Below are positions 37,341 through 45,283 of a stretch of 64,000 nt of DNA, piece after piece. The position numbers and the translations under genes are program-made. The stretch is taken from contig JAVBKS010000005.1 in the NCBI GenBank assembly GCA_031553935.1, positions 1 through 64,000 on the forward strand, given 5' to 3'. The notes below the pieces were generated by a model. That model had not been told where the DNA came from and did not search any database. It was given only the letters and a program-made list of their open reading frames with translations. This stretch comes from JAISDD01 sp031553935. GTDB lineage: Bacteria; Bacillota; Syntrophomonadia; Syntrophomonadales; Syntrophomonadaceae. How positions within the stretch are numbered: position 1 is the stretch's first letter; each line of letters begins with the position of its first letter.

Positions 37341-37429
37341 GGAGGGCTAGCGAAGAGGTCATAACGCGGCGGTCTTGAAAACCGTTTGGGTGCAAGCCCA
37401 CGGGGGTTCGAATCCCTCGCCCTCCGCCA
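37341..37429 (+). tRNA. tRNA-Ser (anticodon UGA)
   Basis: The 89-nt gene has acceptor GGAGGGC pairing with GCCCTCC, discriminator G, encoded CCA, anticodon loop CTTGAAA with TGA, a long variable arm typical of type II tRNAs, and the T-loop GGTTCGAATCC. It lies directly after serS and reads UCA and other UCN codons by wobble. Its 3' end is repeated 183 nt downstream. Confidence 0.95.
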
Positions 37430-37614
37430 TTAGGAAAAAATCCGCCGTTTGGCGGTTTTTTTATGTGAAATAAGGGGATTCGAACCCTGAGAGGGCGCGC
37501 AGCGTAAAGGAAAATGTCCGGTGGACATTTTCTAGCGAGCGACGAGAGGGCTATGCCCGAGCGAACCGGCCTGCGAACGAAGAGAAGCAGGGTTATCCCT
37601 CGCCCTCCGCCATT
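37412..37614 (+). repeat. 20-bp direct repeat of the tRNA-Ser 3' end
   Basis: The last 18 bases of tRNA-Ser plus two more (37412-37431) recur exactly at 37595-37614. The DNA between contains a terminator and a 9-bp-arm hairpin AAAATGTCC-GGT-GGACATTTT near 37511-37531. Such a repeat is what a tRNA-targeting integrase leaves as attL/attR, but the enclosed segment is too short for an intact element. Confidence 0.8.
37442..37462 (+). terminator. Terminator after tRNA-Ser
   Basis: CCGCC-GTTT-GGCGG followed by seven T, 13 nt after the tRNA. Confidence 0.85.
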
Positions 37615-37858
37615 TGTTATTGTCAACTGAAAACTGGTCCACTCTACCGGTTGAAAAAGGGTCCAAAAAAAGGTCGTAAATAGGGAAAAACTAGTAACAG
37701 ATAAAACAAATCAAACAGGTGAAAAGGTCTAATTTTAGTAATTTTTCAAGACCTCCTTCGTTACACCCTGTGTTTGCATTTATTCCGCAAGTTTAGCATA
37801 AGTCTAACTTTGACCTCCTTTGGGAGGTAGCTTCTTTTTAATTCTTTTCTCAATCTGT

Positions 37859-38221
37859 TTAATGCTTTCTGGTTTGAACAGCAAAGTATGTCTGTCCCAG
37901 CGCTACTACTTTTTTTCTAGGATCGGCATTTTGGACTATAAGATAGCAGGCATAGCGGGATAGCATAATATCTTCAATGGTCTTTGCCGCATTCTTGGGC
38001 ATTTGAATCGTTTTGCCGAGGTCGGCAAAATGATCAGAGACAGCTATATTGCTACCTTCACAAGCAATCTTAGCCTTGGCAATTACTTTTTTATAGTTTC
38101 CCCACTTTGAGTATTGCAGAACTGACATAAGCTCGCGGGCGTACCAAAATTCATTGCCCCATTCATTCATATGTTTAATATCTTCAAATGTCTGATCAGA
38201 ATATTTATCAATATCGCTCAT
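37859..38221 (-). pseudogene. Truncated DNA-damage-inducible protein D (DinD)
   Basis: The 120-codon frame matches the N-terminal part of DinD: FEDIKHMNEWGNEFWYAREL, VLQYSKWGNYKKVIAKA, then DIMLSRYACYLIVQNADPRK and LGQTYFAVQT. Full DinD is about 270-280 residues, so more than half is missing. Just past the stop, another frame reads SIKQIEKRIKKKLPPKGG, suggesting a frameshift rather than a clean end. DinD in E. coli is SOS-induced and inhibits RecA. Confidence 0.8.
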
Positions 38222-38379
38222 AAGGTTTCACCTCCATTAAGTCGTCTCGCTCTGGCTTTGGCATTAGTTAAACTATCTTTGTATCTTTGCGTGCAATGTA
38301 GATGGTTTGTTCGCTTGCAAGGGAATTTCGCCCTGCAATACTTGCAGATTTTGGTTAAAAATAATCCCGCTAGCCTAGG
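38218..38379 (-). pseudogene. Cys-rich fragment translationally coupled to dinD
   Basis: A frame without a usable start codon reads LAGLFLTKICKYCRAKFPC, then KRTNHLHCTQRYKDSLTN and a basic AKARARRLNGGE tail; its TGA overlaps the dinD ATG as ATGA. The CxxCx4C...HxxC pattern suggests a zinc ribbon. I do not recognise the family. The overlap suggests the two were once co-translated. Confidence 0.45.
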
Positions 38380-38394
38380 CTAAACGGATATTTA

Positions 38395-38505
38395 TTATAG
38401 CTTGTATTCTTTTTTTGCTGCTAAAGTCAAAGTATCGTAAGCAGTAAACCGCTTACGCCCCAGATGATTATCATATCCACAAACAGCTGCCGAAGCAGCT
38501 ATCAT
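38395..38505 (-). pseudogene. Short gene remnant, unidentified
   Basis: A 36-codon frame from ATG reads MIAASAAVCGYDNHLGRKRF, then TAYDTLTLAAKKEYKL and a stop. It has protein-like composition but no ribosome binding site and no recognised family. It is likely another scrap of the island. Confidence 0.3.
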
Positions 38506-38968
38506 ACCAGTCCGTATAATCGACAAAAAATGCGATGGAACTGAAGAAATTGGCTTTTTATGAAAACTGTGCCATTATATAAATACCTTGCACTTTAGGT
38601 GGTAAGGGCGGAGCATTTCTGTCGAGTCTGGCCGAATGATCGTATCTATGAGTAACGTTGAACATAGAACCAACAATTCCAGGTTGGGCGACTGGAACAT
38701 GAGAACACTCCTTTCCAATATTATACTATGGAAGTCTATCAGATCAAATGAAGATAGTCCGTTTTCGCTTTTTCCCTGTATGGCAGCTACCCTAATTCAC
38801 TTGTTTTATTCTGTTTTATCGGTAGCCGACATTTGGCGATTTTTTTACATATAATAAGGGGATTCGAACCCTTAGAGAGGATCTTTTCAGTTAAGCACCA
38901 ATTTCAACAAGATCAATTCGACAATGCACACCATATGGTATACAATGCATGCAAAAGGAGTGGACAAT

Positions 38969-39244
38969 ATGGCACAGATTAGTATCCGCATGGATGACGA
39001 ACTTCGCAAAAAAACCGAGGAAGTCCTTAGTGGGTTGGGTTTGACTATATCATCTGCTGTTAATATTTTTGCGCATCAAATTGTTCGGACGCAGGATATC
39101 CCGTTTCCGCTGACACTTTCCGGCGGAGCAAGTTCAGACCGACAGAGTGCGGCAAGGGATTTTGTTGAGTATGCGAAAACTCGTCCGGTAAAATTAGAGC
39201 AGGGATATAATTTCAACAGGGATGAGTGTTATGATGACGAATAG
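38969..39244 (+). CDS. RelB/DinJ-family antitoxin
   Basis: The 91-residue protein starts MAQISIRMDDELRKKTEEVL, the ribbon-helix-helix of DinJ/RelB antitoxins, with the LGLTISSAVNIFAHQIV helix. AAAAGGAG lies upstream of ATG 38969, and a palindromic CCATATGG/GGTATACAAT stretch at about 38930-38946 may be its own operator and promoter. Its stop overlaps the start of the truncated toxin at 39231, the usual TA arrangement. Confidence 0.9.
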   Translation: MAQISIRMDDELRKKTEEVLSGLGLTISSAVNIFAHQIVRTQDIPFPLTLSGGASSDRQSAARDFVEYAKTRPVKLEQGYNFNRDECYDDE

Positions 39245-39326
39245 GTGCTTTGTTGACAGAAATGTCTGGGTATTTTCCTTTGCCAGGGATGATGATCCGC
39301 GCGGAGAGACCGATGAAAACGAGTAA
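39231..39326 (+). pseudogene. Truncated PIN-domain toxin remnant
   Basis: A 31-codon frame begins ATGATGACG, overlapping the antitoxin stop, and reads MMTNRCFVDRNVWVFSFARD, then DDPRGETDENE and a stop. VDxNVWVFSFA is the first beta strand of PIN-domain ribonucleases (usually VDTNVWIYAF), with the first catalytic Asp at residue 9. All the rest of the domain is absent, replaced by the acetyltransferase gene. Confidence 0.65.
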
Positions 39327-39966
39327 TAATATAGGCCCCGACCCGAATGCCGTGTTTCCGAATCCGGCTATACCAAGCATCTGCTTTATTAAGAACGTCA
39401 TAAAACGTCCGAACATTACTGTCGGCGATTATACCTATTATGACGACAATGATGGAGCGGAGCGATTTGAAGAGCGTATCACCCATCATTATGATTTCAT
39501 AGGTGATCGTTTGATTATTGGAAAATTTTGCGCTTTAGGAAAAGGAATAGAATTCATCATGAATGGCGCCAACCATCGTATGAACTCAGTAACCACTTAT
39601 CCTTTTAATATCATGGCTGGTGGCTGGGAAAAGTCAACTCCCATGCTATCTGATTTACCGATAAAAGGTGACACAATAATAGGAAATGATGTTTGGTTTG
39701 GACAAAATGTAACCGTCATGCCTGGTGTTAAGGTGGGTGATGGTGCAATTATTGCTGCCAATACGCTCCTTGCAAAAGATATCCCTGCATATCATATTGC
39801 CGGTGGAAATCCAGCAAAAATAATCAGGAAAAGATTTGGCGATGATATGATAGAGTATCTTTTAGATTTAAAATGGTGGGATTGGCCGGCCGCTAAAATC
39901 TTTGCTAACCTAGAAGCACTTTGTAGTGGCGATTTGGAGAAAATACGAGAAGTGAAACTATTATGA
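39313..39966 (+). CDS. Vat-family xenobiotic/streptogramin A O-acetyltransferase
   Basis: The 217-residue hexapeptide-repeat acetyltransferase matches the Vat family in order: GPDPNAVFPNP start, VGDYTYYDDNDG, IGKFCALGKGIEFIMNGANH with the catalytic His88, PFNIMAGGWEK, IKGDTIIGNDVWFG and the C-terminal LKWWDWP. Vat enzymes acetylate streptogramin A with acetyl-CoA; close relatives act on other substrates, so resistance is not certain. ATG 39313 lies within the toxin remnant, with GGAGAG just upstream. Confidence 0.9.
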   Translation: MKTSNNIGPDPNAVFPNPAIPSICFIKNVIKRPNITVGDYTYYDDNDGAERFEERITHHYDFIGDRLIIGKFCALGKGIEFIMNGANHRMNSVTTYPFNIMAGGWEKSTPMLSDLPIKGDTIIGNDVWFGQNVTVMPGVKVGDGAIIAANTLLAKDIPAYHIAGGNPAKIIRKRFGDDMIEYLLDLKWWDWPAAKIFANLEALCSGDLEKIREVKLL

Positions 39967-40331
39967 AGATTAAAGTCGTTGAGCAAAATAGTGTAAAAGT
40001 CTCAATAATAAAAAGCAGCGAAATTGTCATTGCTGATGTTCAATCTGCTCTTGACCTGATGGCAATGGTGCGACATGAAGCCGATTGTGACTGCATCGCA
40101 ATCCTGAAGTCAGCGGTCATAGAGGATTTCTTCGTTCTATCCACTGGGCTGGCGGGAGAAATGCTTCAAAAATTTGCCACTTACCAAGTAAAACTGGCAA
40201 TTATCGGCGACTTCTCGAAATACACTAGTAAACCTTTACAAGACTTTATTTATGAGAGCAATAAGGGCAGCCACATATTTTTTGTTGCTACAGAGGGTGA
40301 TGCGCTTGCGAAACTGGCAGGTACCCTATAG
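39963..40331 (+). CDS. DUF4180 domain protein
   Basis: The 122-residue protein matches DUF4180: DVQSALDLMAMVRHEADCD, then SAVIEDFFVLSTGLAGEMLQKF and LQDFIYESNKG. The function is unknown; related genes often sit near MarR/TetR regulators or acetyltransferases. It overlaps the acetyltransferase by 4 nt (ATGA), so both are probably made together. Confidence 0.85.
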   Translation: MKIKVVEQNSVKVSIIKSSEIVIADVQSALDLMAMVRHEADCDCIAILKSAVIEDFFVLSTGLAGEMLQKFATYQVKLAIIGDFSKYTSKPLQDFIYESNKGSHIFFVATEGDALAKLAGTL

Positions 40332-40634
40332 TAGCCCCTCATACTGCCGCCTTGCATATAGAATTCTGCGGATTTCTACGGTTTTGCCATTAATGGTATA
40401 GAATACGATGTAATTCTTAACCAGCAGGGTTCTGTATCCGCGCAGCCGAAGCTGAGTGTCTTTTGCCAACGGGCAGGGCTCAGGCATTGTTGTAAGAGTT
40501 CCTACTTTTTCAACTATCGAATCATAATATTGGATTGCAGCCTCGGCGGAGAGGGTGTTAAGATAATCAACTATTTCCCGGAGATCATTTTGGGCGGCCG
40601 GGAATATTATCACATTATATAGTTCCATGTACAT
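40326..40634 (-). CDS. RelE/ParE-family toxin
   Basis: The product of about 102 residues has the RelE/ParE fold signature: VIIFPAAQNDLREIVDYLN at the start, RLRGYRTLLVKNYIVFYTI and EIRRILYARRQYEGLL at the end. ATG 40634 or 40628 falls inside the last codons of the antitoxin gene, so translation is probably coupled; no separate ribosome binding site is seen. The frame is complete and likely functional. Confidence 0.88.
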   Translation of the reverse strand: MYMELYNVIIFPAAQNDLREIVDYLNTLSAEAAIQYYDSIVEKVGTLTTMPEPCPLAKDTQLRLRGYRTLLVKNYIVFYTINGKTVEIRRILYARRQYEGLL

Positions 40635-40911
40635 GGGCCCGCAACTTTTTGGCAAAGTCGAAAAAGTCTACTCCGCCAGCTCCAGAAGCAATTTCTGCTT
40701 CAGCTTCGGCCAGTTTGGCATATAATTCAAGCTGTGCCTGCAGGCGCTCATACATTTCAAGGCTTAATACTACCATGTCGCCCACGCCGTTTTTGGTGAT
40801 GAACACCGGCTCACGGGAAGTGCGGCAAAATTCGCTTATTTCATTGACGCTGTTTCTCAAATCCGATATAGGTCTAATAGAAGGCATAATTTGCATCACC
40901 TTATTGCTCAA
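40615..40911 (-). CDS. Phd/YefM-family antitoxin
   Basis: The 98-residue protein opens IMPSIRPISDLRNSVNEISE and has REPVFITKNGVGDMVVLSLEMYE, the Phd/YefM DNA-binding fold. It is followed with overlap by a RelE/ParE toxin, forming a complete TA pair in contrast to the broken DinJ-PIN pair 1.5 kb away. Confidence 0.9.
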   Translation of the reverse strand: MSNKVMQIMPSIRPISDLRNSVNEISEFCRTSREPVFITKNGVGDMVVLSLEMYERLQAQLELYAKLAEAEAEIASGAGGVDFFDFAKKLRAHVHGTI

Positions 40912-41106
40912 ATTTATAGCAATATTATAGCATAATTATGAGAGATGAGTCAAAAACCTGAGCTAATCTGGGAAAACTAACCATCAGGCTATTCGAGATC
41001 CCTCCAGATTTAGTTTACTTTATCAGGAGGTTTTTGTTATGGGTGGACCAGTTCACAACCGGTTTTCTGCCTTTTTTGGCCCCTGTTTAGATAAACAAAT
41101 ACAACT

Positions 41107-41444
41107 ATGGTAAATGAGACAGTTTGGCTATCACTTGACCAGAGGCCGAACTCTTTCAGCGTGACAAATCTACAATTTCGCGCCATATAAAAAACATATT
41201 TGAGGAAGGCGAATTAGACAAAAAAGCAGTTGTTGCAAATTTTGCAACAACTGCCGCGGACGGAAAAACCTATCGTGTTGATTATTACAACCTTGACGTT
41301 ATCATCTTAGTCGGTTTCCGCGTAAAATCGCAGCGCGGCATCCACTTCCGGCAATGGGCAACGACTGTGCTGTACAAGTACCTGCAAAAAGACTTTGCGA
41401 CCAACGACGACTTTTCGAGAAATATGGGAGGCGGTCTTTACTAG
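41107..41444 (+). pseudogene. Frameshifted rhuM-family virulence protein gene
   Basis: ATG 41107 reads MVNETVWLSLDQ, after which the frame must shift to give EAELFQRDKSTISRHIKNIF, EEGELDKKAVVANFATTAA, VDYYNLDVIILVGFRVKSQR and GIHFRQWATTVLYKYLQKDF before a stop at 41442. This is the N-terminal DNA-binding part of RhuM proteins (about 330 residues), so it is both frameshifted and cut short. Confidence 0.8.
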
Positions 41445-41545
41445 AAAGAGCCTGTTCGTATTTATTGATAAGCATATTTAAGGCAGCGCATATCATTAAG
41501 CTAACAAGTTGTGGGCGGATGTAGGCTAGGATGAATGCTCCTCCC

Positions 41546-43531
41546 TTATATTCCGCGCGCGATTTCGTAAGCTTCACCTATTGCCTGCATGATATTGCCC
41601 ACTCGGTTGGCATCGCCGATTTTATAAATATCTATCCCGGTTCCATAGAGTTCGGCTTCGCAGGTCGGGCGGGATCTAAATCCCAGGGCAATGATAACGG
41701 TGTCAGCGGCAATGTAAATATCCTGCTCCTCGTGGCTGACGATAACCCCATCAGCAGTTATTTCTATTAATTTGTGTCCGGTCTTAACATTTACCTCATA
41801 GAAAGCGAAGAGATCATCTAACATCTGAGCATTCATTTTGGGGGTGGGTTCGCCGCTATGGTGCAGTTTCGACTGCATTTCTATGATTGTAACCTGTTTT
41901 CCTTTTTGGGCATAATCAAGGGCCATTTCGCAGCCGACTAAACCGCCGCCGGCAATGATGATATTATCACCTATCTCTTGCTTGTTATAAAGGGCGTCCA
42001 GACAGCTTACGGTAATGGGACTATTTATCCCTTTAATTTCAGGAGCAATAAGCTCGGAGCCGGTTGCGAATACAACAGCATCTATTTCTAAAGACTTTAT
42101 GAATTCCATATCAACCGAGGTTTCGTATTGAATTGGTAGGTTTAATTCCTTAAGTTCGCGTTGATACCATTTATTCAAGGCAGCTACCTCGGATTTGAAT
42201 GGGTGAGCAGCAACAGCGTTAAGATGGCCGCCGGCAGCTTTGGTTTTCTCAAATATTGAGACTTTGTGACCTCTTATAGTTGCGGTTCTGGCAAATTCCA
42301 TGCCTGCGATTCCGGCGCCAATTACCGCAATATTTTTCGGGGTTAGAGCCGGAGTCAGGTTGTAAGTGAATTCGCGAAAGGCCATAGGATTAACAGCGCA
42401 GCCGGCGCTTGCTCCTGTTGAAAACATTCTTCCCATGCAACCCTGGTTGCAAGCAATGCAAGGCTTGATTTTTTCCATTTCATTGCTTTGAACCTTACGA
42501 GGATAATAGGGATCGGCTAATGATGCCCTAGCTATTGCCACGCCATCGGTTTTTCCAGATCTAATTGCCTGTTCACAGAGATATGGATCATCCATCCGGC
42601 CTGCGACTATAACCGGAATACTAACTACTTGTTTTACAGCTTCAGAATACATTAGAGTATAACCTTTGGGGATATAGGAAGGAGCGCAGCCATGATACAT
42701 GGCATCATAGTTTCCTATGTCCACACTCAGTAAGTCATAACCAAAGGTCTCTATCATTTTCGCGATTTCAATGCCTTCAGCGCTGGTTCTGCCCCTCTCT
42801 TCATCGCCAAGCAGCGAAGCGGAATTGAAGCCTTTCATAAAGCCCTTAACGCCTAATCGCATGGAAACTGGAAACCCAGTACCGCAGACTTGTTTTATGC
42901 CTTCGACGATTTCTTTTGCCGGCCGCAAGCGGTTTTCCAAGCTGCCACCGTATTCATCGGTTCGCTGATTGGTTATAGCCATGGCAAATTGGTCGAGTAA
43001 ATAGCCCCAATGGAGGGCGTGAATCTCGACTCCGGCAAAGCCAGAAATCTGCATTAGTCTGGCAGCATTAACCAACGACTCGATTTTGCTTTTTATTTGG
43101 TCGATCGATATTACCGGTGACTTACGGCGAGGGGCCCAAAAAACAGGTAATTCGGAGGGAGCATAAGAATTGGGAGCAATCCGGCCGACTCCTAAGCTAA
43201 GCTGGACAAACATTTTTGCATCATAAGCGCGCAGGCGTTCGTTAAGAAAAAGGGCGGACCGCTTGAATAGTTCAGGGTTTTTGAGCATACTTTCGCAGCC
43301 TAATGGGGGATCCACATCGACAGTGTAATCAGGGAAAAGAGCTCCGGTAAATATTAGTCCAAAGCCGCCTTTGGCTCTTTCAACATAATACTCAATTCCA
43401 TCTTGAGAGAATTCTCCTTTGGAAGCGTACGAAACAAAACCACCCATGGGGGCTGCAGAAAAGCGATTCTTTACCGTGATTGCACCGATTCGCAGAGGTG
43501 AAAAAAGTTCTTTAAACTGGTATGTCATTAT
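41546..43531 (-). CDS. Old-yellow-enzyme-type Fe-S flavoprotein (2-enoate / 2,4-dienoyl-CoA reductase family)
   Basis: The 661-residue enzyme has an N-terminal FMN TIM barrel (FSPLRIGAITVKNRFSAAPMG), a 4Fe-4S site CIACNQGCMGRMF...AGC at about residues 346-370, and a C-terminal FAD/NAD(P)H domain (IAVIGAGIAGMEFA, IIAGGGLVGCEMA). This is the 2-enoate reductase/dienoyl-CoA reductase architecture of strict anaerobes; the substrate is not determinable. ATG 43531 is chosen for the GGGGGG 8 nt upstream. It stands alone. Confidence 0.92.
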   Translation of the reverse strand: MMTYQFKELFSPLRIGAITVKNRFSAAPMGGFVSYASKGEFSQDGIEYYVERAKGGFGLIFTGALFPDYTVDVDPPLGCESMLKNPELFKRSALFLNERLRAYDAKMFVQLSLGVGRIAPNSYAPSELPVFWAPRRKSPVISIDQIKSKIESLVNAARLMQISGFAGVEIHALHWGYLLDQFAMAITNQRTDEYGGSLENRLRPAKEIVEGIKQVCGTGFPVSMRLGVKGFMKGFNSASLLGDEERGRTSAEGIEIAKMIETFGYDLLSVDIGNYDAMYHGCAPSYIPKGYTLMYSEAVKQVVSIPVIVAGRMDDPYLCEQAIRSGKTDGVAIARASLADPYYPRKVQSNEMEKIKPCIACNQGCMGRMFSTGASAGCAVNPMAFREFTYNLTPALTPKNIAVIGAGIAGMEFARTATIRGHKVSIFEKTKAAGGHLNAVAAHPFKSEVAALNKWYQRELKELNLPIQYETSVDMEFIKSLEIDAVVFATGSELIAPEIKGINSPITVSCLDALYNKQEIGDNIIIAGGGLVGCEMALDYAQKGKQVTIIEMQSKLHHSGEPTPKMNAQMLDDLFAFYEVNVKTGHKLIEITADGVIVSHEEQDIYIAADTVIIALGFRSRPTCEAELYGTGIDIYKIGDANRVGNIMQAIGEAYEIARGI

Positions 43532-43725
43532 TTGATTCCCCCCATTTTCCACTTGATCTTAAAACAATATTAATTCAATTCGCATATAAAAACTCCCTTA
43601 ATGCGAATACCCAAATGGCACTCGTTAAGAAATACAATTTTACTAAACCAATCCCAAAATTTTAAAGCAAAATTAATTAAGCAATAGTATAAACTAATAG
43701 ATCGTAAAATGCACTATAGGCAGAA

Positions 43726-44325
43726 TCAAGGGAGCGTAATAACGCGCTCAGTAATCTGGCTGAGCAAGTGTTGGTTATGAGTTACCGCTATTAGGCCAAT
43801 CTGGCGGCGCTCAAGCTCGGCCAGCAAAAAGCTCCAGATTTGGCTTTGGGAAATGATATCTAACATAGTTGTTATTTCATCGGCAATGAGGAACCGAGTG
43901 TCGTTGCCCAGCGCTCTGGCTATACAACAGCGCTGGATTTCTCCCCCCGATAATTCATGAGGATAGCGGTTTAGCCAGTCGATATCAATACCCAAACCCT
44001 CAAAAATGCTTGCATTAATAGGGGGTGAGTCTTTAAGCGAAGCGCCTATTTTCAGGCGTGGATTTACGGAGTATTCAGGATGTTGCCCAATCAGCTGAAT
44101 GGGACAGTAACCTTTCATTTTATGGATATCCTGACCGTCTAACAATACTTGGCCACGAGATGGTTTAAGATAAGAGGCCAAGATTTTGCAAAGGGTAGTT
44201 TTGCCGGTCCCACTGGGCGCCCAGATGCCAAGCTTTTCTTGGTTAGTGAGACTTAAATCGAAATTCTCAAGAACCTTTTTTCCTTGTATATAACTAAAAC
44301 TTAGATTGTATGCCTGAAGCTTCAT
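43726..44325 (-). CDS. ABC transporter ATP-binding protein (NikE/DppF-like)
   Basis: The 199-residue ATPase has Walker A APSGTGKTT, signature LSGGEIQRCCIARAL and Walker B FLIADEITTML. It is shorter than typical NikE/DppF (about 260 residues) and lacks the C-terminal oligopeptide-family extension. AGGTG precedes ATG 44325. It is the last gene of the five-gene importer operon. Confidence 0.9.
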   Translation of the reverse strand: MKLQAYNLSFSYIQGKKVLENFDLSLTNQEKLGIWAPSGTGKTTLCKILASYLKPSRGQVLLDGQDIHKMKGYCPIQLIGQHPEYSVNPRLKIGASLKDSPPINASIFEGLGIDIDWLNRYPHELSGGEIQRCCIARALGNDTRFLIADEITTMLDIISQSQIWSFLLAELERRQIGLIAVTHNQHLLSQITERVITLP

Positions 44326-44335
44326 AGTTTTCACC

Positions 44336-45274
44336 TCAAACCGCATGGATACAACGCACTGTGCCGCAGCGCAGAACTCTCAAGGGTATTTCATTGCTGC
44401 AGTCGGAAGAACAAAGGGGGCAATGCTCTTGGAAAGCGCAGCCAGAAGGCAAATTCTGCTGAAAGGGTTGAATGCCTGGAAAAGGGCGAAATCCATTCTG
44501 GGGCAGGGCGTGCCATAGAGCTTTGGAATAAGGATGGCGCAATAAATTGACATCATCAAAATCAGAAGTTAAAGCTTCTTCAATGGTTGAGCCGGCATAA
44601 AATACCGCGATTCTATCAGCGACATCTAGAGCAAGATCAATATCATGAGTAATTAACAGCACACCATTTCCTTGGTCGGCGAATCTTCGGAAATATTCCA
44701 AGGCCTTCTTAGCAGCTTCCAAATGCAATCCAGGAGTGGGTTCGTCAGCAATGATTAAGCGTGGATTATCAATTAATGCGGCACTAAGCAGAATTCTACG
44801 CGCCATGCCACCAGATAATTCGAAGGGATACTGGCGAGCAACCTGTGGCGGCAGATCAAATAGTTCAAAAAGATCTGCTTGTCTTTTCAAAGTTTTTTTA
44901 TCTTTGCGCTCGATTCTTACTTGAGCACCCACCTGCTCCAGCGGATCTAAAAATGTAACGTTTTGGGGAACGAAGGCTATCTTATTGCCGCGGAGTTCTT
45001 CAATGCGCTCAGGAGTTAAGCGTTCACCTTCGAAATAGATGTTCGCGCTGGCTTTGCAATTCGGAGGGAGGATTCCTAATACAGAATGGGCTAGCAAACT
45101 TTTTCCCGAACCACTAGCTCCTATAATTGCAACTATTTCGCCAACATGTACGGATACGCTCAGATTCTTAATAATGTTTAACTCGGTTTGCTTTAGACCT
45201 TTTTCATAGCGAATAAACGAAATTGATAAGTCTTCAATCTCTAATATGTGTTCACTGTCAGTACAAGTCATCAT
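44336..45274 (-). CDS. ABC transporter ATP-binding protein (NikD/DppD-like)
   Basis: The 312-residue ATPase has Walker A GASGSGKSLL, signature LSGGMARRILLSAAL and Walker B RLIIADEPTPGL. The C-terminal Cys-containing stretch (CAFQEHCPLCSSDCSNEIP) fits the oligopeptide/nickel-family Fe-S-like extension. In the signature, GGMARR replaces the usual GGMRQR. GGAGG precedes the start. Confidence 0.92.
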   Translation of the reverse strand: MMTCTDSEHILEIEDLSISFIRYEKGLKQTELNIIKNLSVSVHVGEIVAIIGASGSGKSLLAHSVLGILPPNCKASANIYFEGERLTPERIEELRGNKIAFVPQNVTFLDPLEQVGAQVRIERKDKKTLKRQADLFELFDLPPQVARQYPFELSGGMARRILLSAALIDNPRLIIADEPTPGLHLEAAKKALEYFRRFADQGNGVLLITHDIDLALDVADRIAVFYAGSTIEEALTSDFDDVNLLRHPYSKALWHALPQNGFRPFPGIQPFQQNLPSGCAFQEHCPLCSSDCSNEIPLRVLRCGTVRCIHAV

Positions 45275-45283
45275 TTTCCTCCA

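Larger units (their letters stand above)
37442..38880. repeat. Imperfect direct repeat with tRNA T-arm-like core
   Basis: The segment 37442-37495 is repeated with a few changes at 38826-38880. Both copies hold a GGCGG/GGCGA stem remnant, a T7 tract, then GGGGATTCGAACCCT, which on the minus strand reads as a tRNA T arm (AGGGTTCGAATCCCC). The two copies bracket the dinD fragment. They may be duplicated attachment or integration scars. Confidence 0.6.
37430..41450. mobile_element. Eroded accessory island downstream of tRNA-Ser
   Basis: Between tRNA-Ser and the reductase at 41546 nearly every gene is accessory or broken: dinD fragment, coupled Cys-rich fragment, DinJ antitoxin with a cut-short toxin, Vat acetyltransferase, DUF4180, Phd/RelE pair and a frameshifted rhuM. 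The 5' side has a repeated tRNA 3' end; the segment 37632-37642 (AACTGGTCCAC) recurs inverted at 41043-41053. No integrase or transposase remains. The boundaries are estimates. Confidence 0.6.

Noticed and set aside
37201..37626. A 141-codon minus-strand frame
   Set aside because: It covers tRNA-Ser on the opposite strand and the repeated tRNA end.
37621..37858. Complete insertion sequence
   Set aside because: Only end-like words remain; no transposase frame is found in any register.
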